Source: Nocardioides zeae
Lineage (GTDB): Bacteria; Actinomycetota; Actinomycetes; Propionibacteriales; Nocardioidaceae
Direction of reading: 5' to 3'
DNA length: 64,000 bases
Assembly: GCF_030818655.1 (NCBI RefSeq)
Contig: NZ_JAUTAN010000001.1
Location: 2,356,001 to 2,420,000 of the forward strand
Notes under the pieces: generated by a model
Told to the model about the DNA's origin: nothing
What the model saw: the letters and a program-made list of their open reading frames with translations, nothing else
The model's database searches: none
Shown: positions 52,408-60,631 of the stretch, piece after piece
Numbering within the stretch: position 1 is the stretch's first letter
Layout: every line of letters starts with the position of its first letter
Program-made: the position numbers and the translations under genes

Positions 52408-53319
52408 CTACAGGTGCGGGGCGACCAGCTCCACGTGCCGTCGCGCCAGCGTGGCGACGACCTCGGCGCCCGGGGCGGCCCAGACGTCGGCGTTGAAGAC
52501 CTCGACCTCGACGTCGCCCGTGTAGCCCGCGGCAGCCACGGCGGCCGTGAAGGCGCCGAGGTCGACGTGCCCGTCACCGGGCATGCCCCGCGACAGCAGG
52601 GCGTCGGGCGGGAGCGGCGTGATCCAGTCCGCGACCTGGTAGGAGGCGATGCGCTCCCCCGCCCGGGCCACCTGCGCGAGCACGTCGGGCTCCCACCACA
52701 GGTGGAAGGTGTCGACGACGACCCCCACGGCCTCCGCCGGGTGCTGCTCGGCGAGGTCGAGCGCCTGCGCGAGCGTCGAGACGACGCCGCGGTCGGCGGC
52801 GTAGATGGGGTGCATGGGCTCGATCCCGAGCCGTACGCCGCGGGCGAGCGCCTCCGGCACGAGGGCCGCGACGGCCTCGGCGGCCCGGGCACGCGCACCG
52901 GGCAGGTCCCGGTCGCCGGGGGGCAGCCCGCCGGGCACCAGCACCAGCACCGGCGCCCCCAGCGCCGCCGCCTCGTCGAGCGCACGGAGGTTCTCGTCGT
53001 GCGCCTCGCGCGCCCTCGCCGCGGGGCCGGTGAAGAAGCCGCCGCGGCACAGCGACGACACGCGCAGCCCGGCGTCGCGCACGAGGCGCACCGCGGTCTC
53101 CAGGCCGACCTCGGCGACCGGCTCCCGCCAGACGCCCAGGGCCGGGAGACCGGCGGCGACGCAGCCGTCGACGGCCTCCTCGAGGGACCACTCCGCCGTC
53201 GTGCGCTGGTTGAGCGAGAGGCGCGCCAGCCGCGGGTCTCCGGGCTCGGGCGTCGGCACGCGCGCCGGGGCTCCGCTCGGCTGGTCGACGACGACCCGCT
53301 CGGCGGCGGGGGCGCTCAC
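52408..53319 (-). CDS. Sugar phosphate isomerase/epimerase family protein
   Basis: About 303 residues of the AP-endonuclease-2-like TIM barrel (PF01261 type). Metal-binding residues are visible: Glu in LGIEPMHP, Asp and His in VVVDTFHLWW, His in GDGHVDLG, and Glu in VEVEVFN. Members isomerise or epimerise free or phosphorylated sugars, inosose or 3-keto sugars. The GTG overlaps the DUF993 stop (GTGA), and it is the last gene of the operon that starts with the transporter. Similar trios (Gfo/Idh/MocA, isomerase, transporter) occur in inositol and 3-keto-glycoside pathways. Confidence 0.85.
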   Translation of the reverse strand: MSAPAAERVVVDQPSGAPARVPTPEPGDPRLARLSLNQRTTAEWSLEEAVDGCVAAGLPALGVWREPVAEVGLETAVRLVRDAGLRVSSLCRGGFFTGPAARAREAHDENLRALDEAAALGAPVLVLVPGGLPPGDRDLPGARARAAEAVAALVPEALARGVRLGIEPMHPIYAADRGVVSTLAQALDLAEQHPAEAVGVVVDTFHLWWEPDVLAQVARAGERIASYQVADWITPLPPDALLSRGMPGDGHVDLGAFTAAVAAAGYTGDVEVEVFNADVWAAPGAEVVATLARRHVELVAPHL

Positions 53320-54521
53320 GCGTCGACCCCGACCGTGCGCAGGTAGGCACCCCACCGCGCGGCGGCGAGGTCCGGGTCGCGCAGCAGGCCCGCCGCGTCG
53401 GCGAGCTCGACGACGCGGCCGAGGTGGACGGCGTCCCGGCCGGCGTGCAGCCCGCCGACCATCGTGGACCCCCGCTGGTGGCCGTTGAGCCAGGCCAGGA
53501 AGGCGATGCCCGTCTTGTAGTGGAACGTCGGCGCCTCGAACAGGTGGCGCGACAACGGCAGGGTCGGGGCCATGGCCGCGTCGTACCCCGCCGTATCGCC
53601 GGCGTCGAGCGCCGCCAGGGCCGCCGACGCCGCCGGCGCGACGGCGGCGAACGCGCCGAGCAGAGCGTCGGAGTGGTGGGTGCCGTCCCCGCGGATGAGC
53701 TCGGGGTAGTTGAAGTCGTCCCCCGTGTAGAGCCGCACCCCCGCGGGCAGCGCCGCCCGCAGGCCGCGCTCGTGCTCGGCCGAGAGGAGCGAGACCTTCA
53801 CGCCGTCGATCCGGTCCGCGTGCTCGTGGACCAGCGCGAGGAAGGTCGCCGTCGCCTCGGCGACGTCGGTGCTCCCCCAGTAGCCCCGCAACCGGGGGTC
53901 GAAGGCCTCGCCCAGCCAGTGCAGCACGACGGGCTCCGCGACCTGGCCGAGCACGGCGCCGTAGACCTGCGCGTAGTCGTCCGCGTCCCGCGCGACGGCG
54001 GCCAGCCGCCGCGACGCCATGACGATCACCTGCGAGCCGCAGCCCTCGACGAAGGCGACCTGCTCCAGGTACGCCGCGAGCACGTCGTCGAGCGTCGCGA
54101 GGTCGTCGCGGTGGTCGGTGCCGGCGCCCGAGGCGATCCGTGCCCCGACGCTGCGCGCCTGCTCGGCGGACCGTCGTACCAGCTCCTGCGTGCCCGCCCA
54201 GTCGAGGCCCATGCCGCGCTGCGCGGTGTCCATGGCCTCGGCGACGCCGAAGCCGTAGCGGAACAGCTCGTGGCGGAAGGCGAGCGTGGCGTCCCAGTCG
54301 ATCGCCGCGGGCGCCCCCGGGGTGTTGTCCCCGAACGGGTCGGCCGCGACGTGGGCGGCGGCGAACACCGCGCGCGACGCGTACGTCCCCGGGTGGTCGG
54401 CCCACTCCCCCGGCGCACCGAGGGTCAGCGGGGTGAGCGAGCCGTCCCGGCGCGGGAGGAGGACGCGGGGTCCCCCGGATCCGACCGTCCGCTCCGCCGT
54501 CGCCACCGCCGTCGTGCTCAC
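53316..54521 (-). CDS. DUF993 (dihydrodipicolinate-synthase-like) protein
   Basis: About 401 residues. The DUF993 hallmarks DWDATLAFRHELFRYGFGVAEAMDTAQRGMGLDW and FPGTD-like IASGAGTDHRDD are clear. A Lys in RIDGVKVSLLS sits where a TIM-barrel Schiff-base lysine would be expected in this aldolase-like superfamily (inference). The biochemical activity is unknown to me. The family is repeatedly placed with Gfo/Idh/MocA dehydrogenases and sugar isomerases, so a retro-aldol step in a sugar or cyclitol pathway is a reasonable idea. GTGA overlaps join it to both neighbours. Confidence 0.85.
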   Translation of the reverse strand: MSTTAVATAERTVGSGGPRVLLPRRDGSLTPLTLGAPGEWADHPGTYASRAVFAAAHVAADPFGDNTPGAPAAIDWDATLAFRHELFRYGFGVAEAMDTAQRGMGLDWAGTQELVRRSAEQARSVGARIASGAGTDHRDDLATLDDVLAAYLEQVAFVEGCGSQVIVMASRRLAAVARDADDYAQVYGAVLGQVAEPVVLHWLGEAFDPRLRGYWGSTDVAEATATFLALVHEHADRIDGVKVSLLSAEHERGLRAALPAGVRLYTGDDFNYPELIRGDGTHHSDALLGAFAAVAPAASAALAALDAGDTAGYDAAMAPTLPLSRHLFEAPTFHYKTGIAFLAWLNGHQRGSTMVGGLHAGRDAVHLGRVVELADAAGLLRDPDLAAARWGAYLRTVGVDA

Positions 54522-55666
54522 GACGTCCTCGTCTCGAGGACCACGCGCCGACCTTCGGCCGACGAGGTCAGGCCGGCGTCGACCAGCTCGAGCCCCCGCA
54601 CGGCCGACATGAAGTCCCAGGGGTGGGGCCGGCCGTGGTGCACGTCCGCGAGGTAGGCCTCCCACTGCGCGCGGAAGCCGTTGGAGAACTGCTGGTTGTC
54701 GGGCACCTCGTCCCACTGCGCGCGGAAGTCGAGGTCGGTGGGCAGGTCGGGGTTCCAGACCGGCTTGGGGGTGCGCTCGCGCGGCTGGATGCGGCAGCCG
54801 AAGAGACCGGCGACCGCGGACCCGTGCGTGCCGTCGACGTGGAGCTCGACGAGCTCCTTGCGCTCGACGCGCGTCGCCCACGACGAGTTCATCGACACGA
54901 TCGTGTCGCCGATCTCGAAGAGCCCGTACGCCGCGTCGTCCGCCGTGGCGTCGTAGCGGCGGCCCTGCTCGTCCCAGCGCTCGGGGATGTGGGTGACGGC
55001 CTTGGCCATCACCGCGTCGACGCGACCGAAGAGGTGCTCGAAGACGTAGTTCCAGTGGCAGAACATGTCGAGCACCATCCCGCCGCCGTCCTGGGCACGG
55101 TAGTTCCAGCTGGGTCGCTGGGCGGGCTGCCAGTCGCCCTCGAACACCCAGTAGCCGAACTCGCCGCGGACCGAGAGGACCCGGCCGAAGAACCCGCCGT
55201 CGATGAGCCGCTTCAGCTTGACGAAGCCCGGCAGGAAGATCTTGTCGTGCACGACGCCGTTGACGGTGCCGGCGGCGGCCCCGGCCTCGGCGATCTCGAG
55301 GCCCTCGTCGACGCTCTCCGCAAGCGGCTTCTCGGTGTAGACGTGCTTGCCGGCGGACAACGCCTTGAGGATGGCCTTCTTCCGCTCGACGGTGACCTGG
55401 GCGTCGAAGTAGATGGTAGCCGTGTCGTCGGCCAGCGCCTCGTCGAGGTCGGTGGTCCAGTCGGCGACGTCGTGCTGCGCGGCGAGGGCCTGCAGCTTCT
55501 CCGCGCTGCGCCCGACGAGCACGGGCTCGACCTGGATGCGGTCGCCGTCGGGCAGCAGGACGCCGCCGTCGTCGCGGATGGCGAGGATGGAGCGCAGGAG
55601 GTGCTGCCGGTAGCCCATGCGGCCGGTGACGCCGTTCATGATGATGCGGCGGGTGTGGACGGTCAT
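54518..55666 (-). CDS. Gfo/Idh/MocA family oxidoreductase
   Basis: A 382-residue NAD(P)-dependent sugar or polyol dehydrogenase-like protein. The nucleotide-binding start is IIMNGVTGRMGYRQHLL, a variant GxxGRxG. The family EKP motif is VYTEKPLAE, and a catalytic-type His is in MVLDMFCHWNYVFEHLFGR. Oxidation at C3 or the lactol carbon of a sugar would suit the pathway, but the substrate is unknown. It starts 31 bases after livF-like gene and overlaps the DUF993 gene by GTGA, so transport and catabolism are on one transcript. Confidence 0.88.
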   Translation of the reverse strand: MTVHTRRIIMNGVTGRMGYRQHLLRSILAIRDDGGVLLPDGDRIQVEPVLVGRSAEKLQALAAQHDVADWTTDLDEALADDTATIYFDAQVTVERKKAILKALSAGKHVYTEKPLAESVDEGLEIAEAGAAAGTVNGVVHDKIFLPGFVKLKRLIDGGFFGRVLSVRGEFGYWVFEGDWQPAQRPSWNYRAQDGGGMVLDMFCHWNYVFEHLFGRVDAVMAKAVTHIPERWDEQGRRYDATADDAAYGLFEIGDTIVSMNSSWATRVERKELVELHVDGTHGSAVAGLFGCRIQPRERTPKPVWNPDLPTDLDFRAQWDEVPDNQQFSNGFRAQWEAYLADVHHGRPHPWDFMSAVRGLELVDAGLTSSAEGRRVVLETRTS

Positions 55667-55697
55667 GTCGTTCGTTCTCCGATCGGAGCGGGGAGGG

Positions 55698-56450
55698 TCA
55701 GGGGCCGGCGGCGACCGCGGGGCGTCCGCCGAGGTAGAGCTCGGCGAGGCGCGGGTCGGCCAGCAGGTCGGGGGCGGGCCCCGTGATGTGGACGGTGCCG
55801 AGGTCGAGGACGCAGCCGATGTCGGCGGTCTCGAGGGCGCGGCGGGCGTTCTGCTCGACGATGAGCACGGCGATGCCGGCGTCGCGCATGCGCACGACCT
55901 GCTCGAACATCGTGGAGGTGCGCTTCGGGTCGAGGCCCATGCTGGGCTCGTCGAGCAGCACCACCTTGGGGCTGACCATGAGCGAGCGGGCGAACTCGAC
56001 CTGCTTCTGCTGGCCGCCCGAGAGGGCTCCGGCGAGGTCGTCCCAACGCTCGGCCACGATGGGGAACAGCGTCTTGACGAAGTCGACGCGCTCCGCGACG
56101 AGGGCCTTGTCGCGCACCGTGTAGGCGCCCAGCCCGACGTTCTCGGCGACGGTCATCTCCTTGAAGACGGAGTGGCCCTGGAGCACGTGGGAGAGACCGG
56201 CACGGATCATGTCCTGCGGGCCGTTGCGGGTGACGTCCTGGCCGTCGACCAGGATCCGGCCCGACCGGGGCGTGAGCATGCCGCTCGCGACCTTGAGCAC
56301 GGTGGACTTGCCGGCGCCGTTGGGACCGACGAGGCACACGATGCTCGCGGCGGGCACCCGCACGGTGAGGCCGCGGAGCACGAGGGCGGCCCGGCCGTAG
56401 CCGGCCTCGACGTCGATCAGCTCGAGCAGCGGGCGGGGGGCGTCAGACAC
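55698..56450 (-). CDS. HAAT-type ABC transporter ATPase (LivF-like)
   Basis: About 250 residues. Walker A is VGPNGAGKSTVLKVASG, signature LSGGQQKQVEFARSLM, Walker B VVLLDEPSMGLDP and the switch IVEQNARRAL, all typical of LivF. The GTG start lies nine bases after GGAGG and eight bases inside the end of the livG-like gene. It energises uptake together with the LivG-like ATPase. The substrate is unlikely to be a branched-chain amino acid, given the LacI regulator and sugar-type enzymes in the same operon. Confidence 0.9.
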   Translation of the reverse strand: MSDAPRPLLELIDVEAGYGRAALVLRGLTVRVPAASIVCLVGPNGAGKSTVLKVASGMLTPRSGRILVDGQDVTRNGPQDMIRAGLSHVLQGHSVFKEMTVAENVGLGAYTVRDKALVAERVDFVKTLFPIVAERWDDLAGALSGGQQKQVEFARSLMVSPKVVLLDEPSMGLDPKRTSTMFEQVVRMRDAGIAVLIVEQNARRALETADIGCVLDLGTVHITGPAPDLLADPRLAELYLGGRPAVAAGP

Positions 56451-57219
56451 CAAGGTAGGCCTCCAGGACTCGGGGGTCGTGCTGGACGACGGAGGGCGGG
56501 CCCTCCGCGATGGGGCGACCACGGTCGAAGACGACGACGTGGTCGGACAGGCTCATGACCATGTCCATGTTGTGCTCGACGATGACGAAGGTGCGGCCCT
56601 CCGCGTTGAGCTCCCGCACGAGGGTGCCGATGCGCCCGACGAGCGCCGGGTTCACGCCGCCGGCGGGCTCGTCGAGCATGATCGTGTCGGGGTCGACCAT
56701 GAGCACCCCGGCCAGCTCGAGCAGCTTCTGCTGGCCGTAGGAGATGTCACGGGCCTCGGACTGCTCGAGGTGGTCGATGCCCACCCGGCGCAGCAGCTCC
56801 CGCGCCTTCGCGATGTCGCCGTCGTTGCGTGCGCCGGCGAGCCGGTGGAGCACCGACGGCGAGCGCACGCCGACGAGCATGTTCTCCAGCACCGTCAGCC
56901 GCGGGAAGATGCGGCACAGCTGGAAGCTGCGCCCGATGCCGGCGGCCGCGATGCGGTGCGGCGGCTTGGCCGTGATGTCGCGGCCGTCCAGCGTCACCGT
57001 GCCGGCGTCGGGCTTGATCATGCCGGTCACGCAGTTGAAGAACGTGGTCTTGCCGGAGCCGTTGGGGCCGATGAGCGCGTTGATCCTGCCGCGGTGGAAC
57101 GTGACGTCGGCGCCGTCGATCGCACGCACCCCGCCGAAGCTCTTCGTGAGGCCCCGGGTGGCCAGCGACGGCACGAACGCGCCGGGGGCTCCCGCGGGAC
57201 TGGTGACGGTCTCGGTCAT
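56443..57219 (-). CDS. HAAT-type ABC transporter ATPase (LivG-like)
   Basis: A 258-residue ATPase. Walker A is IGPNGSGKTTFFNCVTG, the LivG block TAKPPHRIAAAGIGRSFQLCRIFPRLTVLENML follows, and then signature ISYGQQKLLELAGVL, Walker B IMLDEPAGGVNPA and the switch VEHNMDMV. The signature second residue is Tyr for Ser-Gly, as often in LivG. The ATG overlaps the livM-like stop (ATGA). Confidence 0.9.
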   Translation of the reverse strand: MTETVTSPAGAPGAFVPSLATRGLTKSFGGVRAIDGADVTFHRGRINALIGPNGSGKTTFFNCVTGMIKPDAGTVTLDGRDITAKPPHRIAAAGIGRSFQLCRIFPRLTVLENMLVGVRSPSVLHRLAGARNDGDIAKARELLRRVGIDHLEQSEARDISYGQQKLLELAGVLMVDPDTIMLDEPAGGVNPALVGRIGTLVRELNAEGRTFVIVEHNMDMVMSLSDHVVVFDRGRPIAEGPPSVVQHDPRVLEAYLGV

Positions 57220-58379
57220 CGCTTCTCCTCCGTGGACGGGACGGTCTCGAGGTCGCGCTCGTGCGGCGCCGCGGCCGGGGCCGCCTGACTCCGCTCGAGC
57301 CGCTGGTTGTGCTCGAGGAGCTCCTCCGCCGTCATCTCCCGGATCGACGTGCGCTGGTCGGGGCGGAACCGGTCGACCAGCGACCCGATGGCGGGGAGCA
57401 CGCCGTCGGGCATGAAGAGCACGACGACCGCGAGCAGCAGGCCGAGGGCGACGAGGTGGAACTGCGAGTCGCCGTAGTGCACCTTGAAGAACTCCAGCGA
57501 GTAGCCGACGACGACCGCGCCCAGCACCGGCCCGAAGAGGCTGCGGATGCCGCCCAGCAGGCTCATCAGCACCATGTAGGAGCCGATGAGGATCGAGAAC
57601 TGGAAGATCGGGTCGAGGTAGCCGAACCACAGCGCGTAGAGGCCGCCCGCCATGGCCGTCATGAAGGCGGAGATGACGAAGACGGTCAGCTTGTAGGCCC
57701 CGGTGGGCACCCCGAGCGCCTGGGCCTTGTCCTCGTCCTCGCGGATGGCCTTGAGCCCCATGCCGAAGCGCGAGCGGTCGATGGCCCACCACAGCAGGAG
57801 CGCCACCGCCACGAAGGCGACGTGGAGGTAGAAGAACCGCTCGTGCTGCTCGGGGCGGAGCACGTCCGCACCGAACGGGCGCGGCACCCGCAGGCCCTGG
57901 GCGCCGCCGGTGAGCGAGGCCCACGACTGCGCGACCAGCAGGAGGATCAGCACGAGCGCGATCGAGACGATGACGAAGGACGCGCCCCGCACCCGCAGCG
58001 ACGCGATGCCGATCGGCACGGCGAGCACGCCGACGACGAGCGCGCCGGCGACCAGTGCGATCCAGGGGTTGAGGTCGGCCCGCGTGATGAGGAGGGCCGT
58101 GGCGTAGCCGCCGAGACCCGAGTACGCCGCGTGGCCGAGCGAGATGTAGCCGGTGAAGCCACCCACGAAGTTCCACGAGACCGCGAGGGCCGCGTAGCTG
58201 GCGATGACGACGCCCACCGACAGGATGAACGGGTCGGCCGCCATCGACGGGAAGGCCAGGACGAGGACCGCCACCGCCGCCAGCACGACGACGCGCGCGC
58301 CGAGCAGGACCCGGTCGAACGTGGACCGGCCGGTGCCGGTGGTGGCGGTGCCGGTGGTGGTGTCAGAAGCGCTGGGCAA
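57216..58379 (-). CDS. HAAT-type ABC transporter permease (LivM-like)
   Basis: A 387-residue membrane protein with about ten hydrophobic segments. The block VIASYAALAVSWNFVGGFTGYISLGHAAYSGLGGYATALLI is the LivM signature, and RFGMGLKAIREDEDKAQALGV is the loop that contacts the ATPases. A hydrophilic C-terminal tail of about 40 residues is longer than usual. It overlaps the livH-like gene by 17 bases. Confidence 0.9.
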   Translation of the reverse strand: MPSASDTTTGTATTGTGRSTFDRVLLGARVVVLAAVAVLVLAFPSMAADPFILSVGVVIASYAALAVSWNFVGGFTGYISLGHAAYSGLGGYATALLITRADLNPWIALVAGALVVGVLAVPIGIASLRVRGASFVIVSIALVLILLLVAQSWASLTGGAQGLRVPRPFGADVLRPEQHERFFYLHVAFVAVALLLWWAIDRSRFGMGLKAIREDEDKAQALGVPTGAYKLTVFVISAFMTAMAGGLYALWFGYLDPIFQFSILIGSYMVLMSLLGGIRSLFGPVLGAVVVGYSLEFFKVHYGDSQFHLVALGLLLAVVVLFMPDGVLPAIGSLVDRFRPDQRTSIREMTAEELLEHNQRLERSQAAPAAAPHERDLETVPSTEEKR

Positions 58380-59247
58380 GACGACCTCCGAAGAAACCCT
58401 GGGGGCGGACGAGGAGCGTGGCGAAGAGCGCGACGTAGAAGACCGTCTGCGCCCACGTGGTGCCCATCGGGATCTGCAGCAGGCTCTGGCCGACGCCGAG
58501 GATGAGGGCGGCGATGGCGGCGCCGGGGATGCTGCCCAGGCCGCCGACGACGATGATCGCCATCAGGGGGCCGATCCAGTGCCAGTGCAGCGACGGGTAG
58601 ATCGTCGAGTCCAGCGCGAGGGCGGTGCCGCCGACGGCGGCGGTGGCGAGCCCGAGCCCGAACCCGAAGCCCGCGATGCGGTCGGTGTCGATGCCGAGCA
58701 GGCGGGCGGCCTCGGGGTGCTGGATCGTCGCGCGCAGCGCCTGGCCGAACCGGGTCATCTTCAGCAGCAGGAACAGGCCGGCGAGGGCGGCGGCGGCGAG
58801 GCCGAAGGCGATGAGCTTGACCACCGCCACGTGCGCACCGAGGACCTCGATGCTCGAGCCCGAGTAGCCGAGGTTGATGCGCCGTTGGGTGCCGGAGAAG
58901 AAGAAGCCCAGCAGGCCCTCGATCGTGAGGGCGATCGCGAAGGTGAGGAGCACCGACATCATCGTCAGCGTCGCGGGCCGCAGGCGGGCCACGAGACCGC
59001 GCTGCATGACGTACCCGACGCCGAAGAACAGCGGCACCGTCACCAGCAGCGACAGGAGCGGGTCGAGGCCGGTCTCGCGGTGGAAGAACCACGCGAGGTA
59101 CGCCGCGAGGATGAGGAACGCCGAGTGGGCGATCATCACGACCCGCATCACGCCGAAGTAGAGGGTGAGACCGGCGGCCAGCAGGGCGTAGAGACCGCCG
59201 AGCAGGACGCCGAGGATCAGGGTCTGGAGGAGGAGCGATCCGGACAC
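58363..59247 (-). CDS. HAAT-type ABC transporter permease (LivH-like)
   Basis: A 294-residue protein with about eight membrane segments. Family blocks are LLGGLYALLAAGLTLYFGVMRVVMIAHSAFLILAAYLAW, the ATPase-contacting loop TRFGQALRATIQHPEAARLLGID, and VGGLGSIPGAAIAALILGVGQSLLQ. It follows the binding-protein gene by seven bases and pairs with the LivM-like permease. Confidence 0.9.
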   Translation of the reverse strand: MSGSLLLQTLILGVLLGGLYALLAAGLTLYFGVMRVVMIAHSAFLILAAYLAWFFHRETGLDPLLSLLVTVPLFFGVGYVMQRGLVARLRPATLTMMSVLLTFAIALTIEGLLGFFFSGTQRRINLGYSGSSIEVLGAHVAVVKLIAFGLAAAALAGLFLLLKMTRFGQALRATIQHPEAARLLGIDTDRIAGFGFGLGLATAAVGGTALALDSTIYPSLHWHWIGPLMAIIVVGGLGSIPGAAIAALILGVGQSLLQIPMGTTWAQTVFYVALFATLLVRPQGFFGGRLAQRF

Positions 59248-59254
59248 GCGCGCC

Positions 59255-60505
59255 TCACCACGCCGGCTTCGGGTAGACGAACTCCGCCTCGGCCAGGTCG
59301 CCCGGCAGCACGATGCGGATCTCGCCGTCGACGTACTGCTGGATGAGGTGCGCGCTCTCGGGACGCCCCTGGGCGTCCCAGCTGAGCGGTCCGACCACGG
59401 TCGGGACCTCGTTGTCGCGCAGCCAGTCGATGAGCTGCTGCTGGCAGTCGGCCGAGGGGTCGGCGCAGCCGACGGCCTCGACGGCCGCCGCGACGACCTC
59501 GCCCGTCGTCCAGGCGTTGGCCTCGTCCTCGCTCGGTGCGTGGCCGTGCTTCTCGGTGAAGAACTCGACGAACTCCTGGTTCTCCGCGAACTGCGCCTCG
59601 GGCGTGTAGCCGGTCGGCGAGACGATGCCGTCGACCTTCTCGCCGATGGCGGACGGGAACTCGGGGTTCGTCGGAGCGGTCGAGAACGCCGCCAGGTCGG
59701 GCTGGTAGCCGAGCTGCTGCAGCGCGACGATGAGGTTGACCGCGTCCTGGTACTGCGTGCCGCCGACCACGATGTCGGCGTCCGAGTCCGCGATCTGCGC
59801 CGCGATGTTCGAGAAGTCGGTCGTGTTGGGCGGGTAGACCTCGTCGACCACGGTCTCGACGCCGGCCGCCGCCAGCTTGTCCCGCAGCCCGTAGGCCGTG
59901 CCCTGCGCGAAGGGGTCGTCCATGGTCGCGTACGCCGCGGTCCGGGGCCGCTGGTCCTCCGGCATCGCGAGGATCTGCTCCGCCAGCAGGTTGTAGTGGT
60001 CGTCGGCGACGGCCGGGGCGGCGTAGAAGAGGTTGTCGAAGCCCTGCTCGAACACCTCGTCGGCGGCGCCGGCCGGCTCGACGAACAGGAAGCCGTAGTC
60101 CTGCGCGACCTGGGCGGCCGGGACGACGAGCCGGGTGGAGAACGGCCCGAAGATCAGGTCGGCGCCCTCCTGGTTGATGAGCCGCTCGTAGTCCGAGGCG
60201 ACGCGGTCCGCGTTCGACTGGTCGTCGAGGATCACGAGCCGCACGTCCTTGCCCAGCAGGCCGCCGGTCTCGTTGACGTGCTCCGCCCAGGCCTCGTAGC
60301 CGCGCTGGACGCCCTTGCCGGGCTCGCTGAAGTCGCCGGTCAGCGGCAGGGAGATGCCGATGACGATCTCGTCGTCGTCGGCGTCGCCCGATCCGCTGTC
60401 CAGGCCGCAGGCGGCGAGCGTCGACGCGAGTACGACGCAGGTGGCGGCGACCCCCGTGCGCCGCAGGTGCGCACGGGCGGGTCGCCTCGTCGGTCCAAGC
60501 CTCAT
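59255..60505 (-). CDS. HAAT-type ABC transporter substrate-binding lipoprotein (LivK-like)
   Basis: A 416-residue periplasmic-binding-fold type I lipoprotein. The lipobox LAAC puts the lipidated Cys at 33, after a twin-Arg-containing leader. The mature protein starts with IVIGISLPLTGDFSEPGKGVQRGYEAWAEHVNETGGLLGKDVRLVILDDQSN, a textbook LivK-like N-lobe. Members bind amino acids, amides, urea, short-chain acids and also some sugars or aromatic compounds. It is the first gene of the long leftward operon and lies directly behind the LacI operators. Confidence 0.9.
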   Translation of the reverse strand: MRLGPTRRPARAHLRRTGVAATCVVLASTLAACGLDSGSGDADDDEIVIGISLPLTGDFSEPGKGVQRGYEAWAEHVNETGGLLGKDVRLVILDDQSNADRVASDYERLINQEGADLIFGPFSTRLVVPAAQVAQDYGFLFVEPAGAADEVFEQGFDNLFYAAPAVADDHYNLLAEQILAMPEDQRPRTAAYATMDDPFAQGTAYGLRDKLAAAGVETVVDEVYPPNTTDFSNIAAQIADSDADIVVGGTQYQDAVNLIVALQQLGYQPDLAAFSTAPTNPEFPSAIGEKVDGIVSPTGYTPEAQFAENQEFVEFFTEKHGHAPSEDEANAWTTGEVVAAAVEAVGCADPSADCQQQLIDWLRDNEVPTVVGPLSWDAQGRPESAHLIQQYVDGEIRIVLPGDLAEAEFVYPKPAW

Positions 60506-60528
60506 GGTGGTGAGCCCTTCGTCGATGA

Positions 60529-60548
60529 AAGCGCTTACGTAAGCGCTT
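60529..60548. promoter_or_regulatory. Tandem LacI-family operators
   Basis: Two copies of AAGCGCTT are 12 bases centre to centre, joined by ACGT. Each is the central half of a perfect palindrome: GTAAGCGCTTAC on the right. The whole AGCGCTTACGTAAGCGCT is palindromic too. The site lies between the divergent livK-like and lacI genes, so one regulator could control both. Confidence 0.85.
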
Positions 60549-60631
60549 ACGGTAAACTAGGCGGGGCCGCGTGCCTGTGGCAAGGGTCACACCGCAGAAT
60601 TCTCGGCACGCAGCACGAGAGGAGCAGGGCG

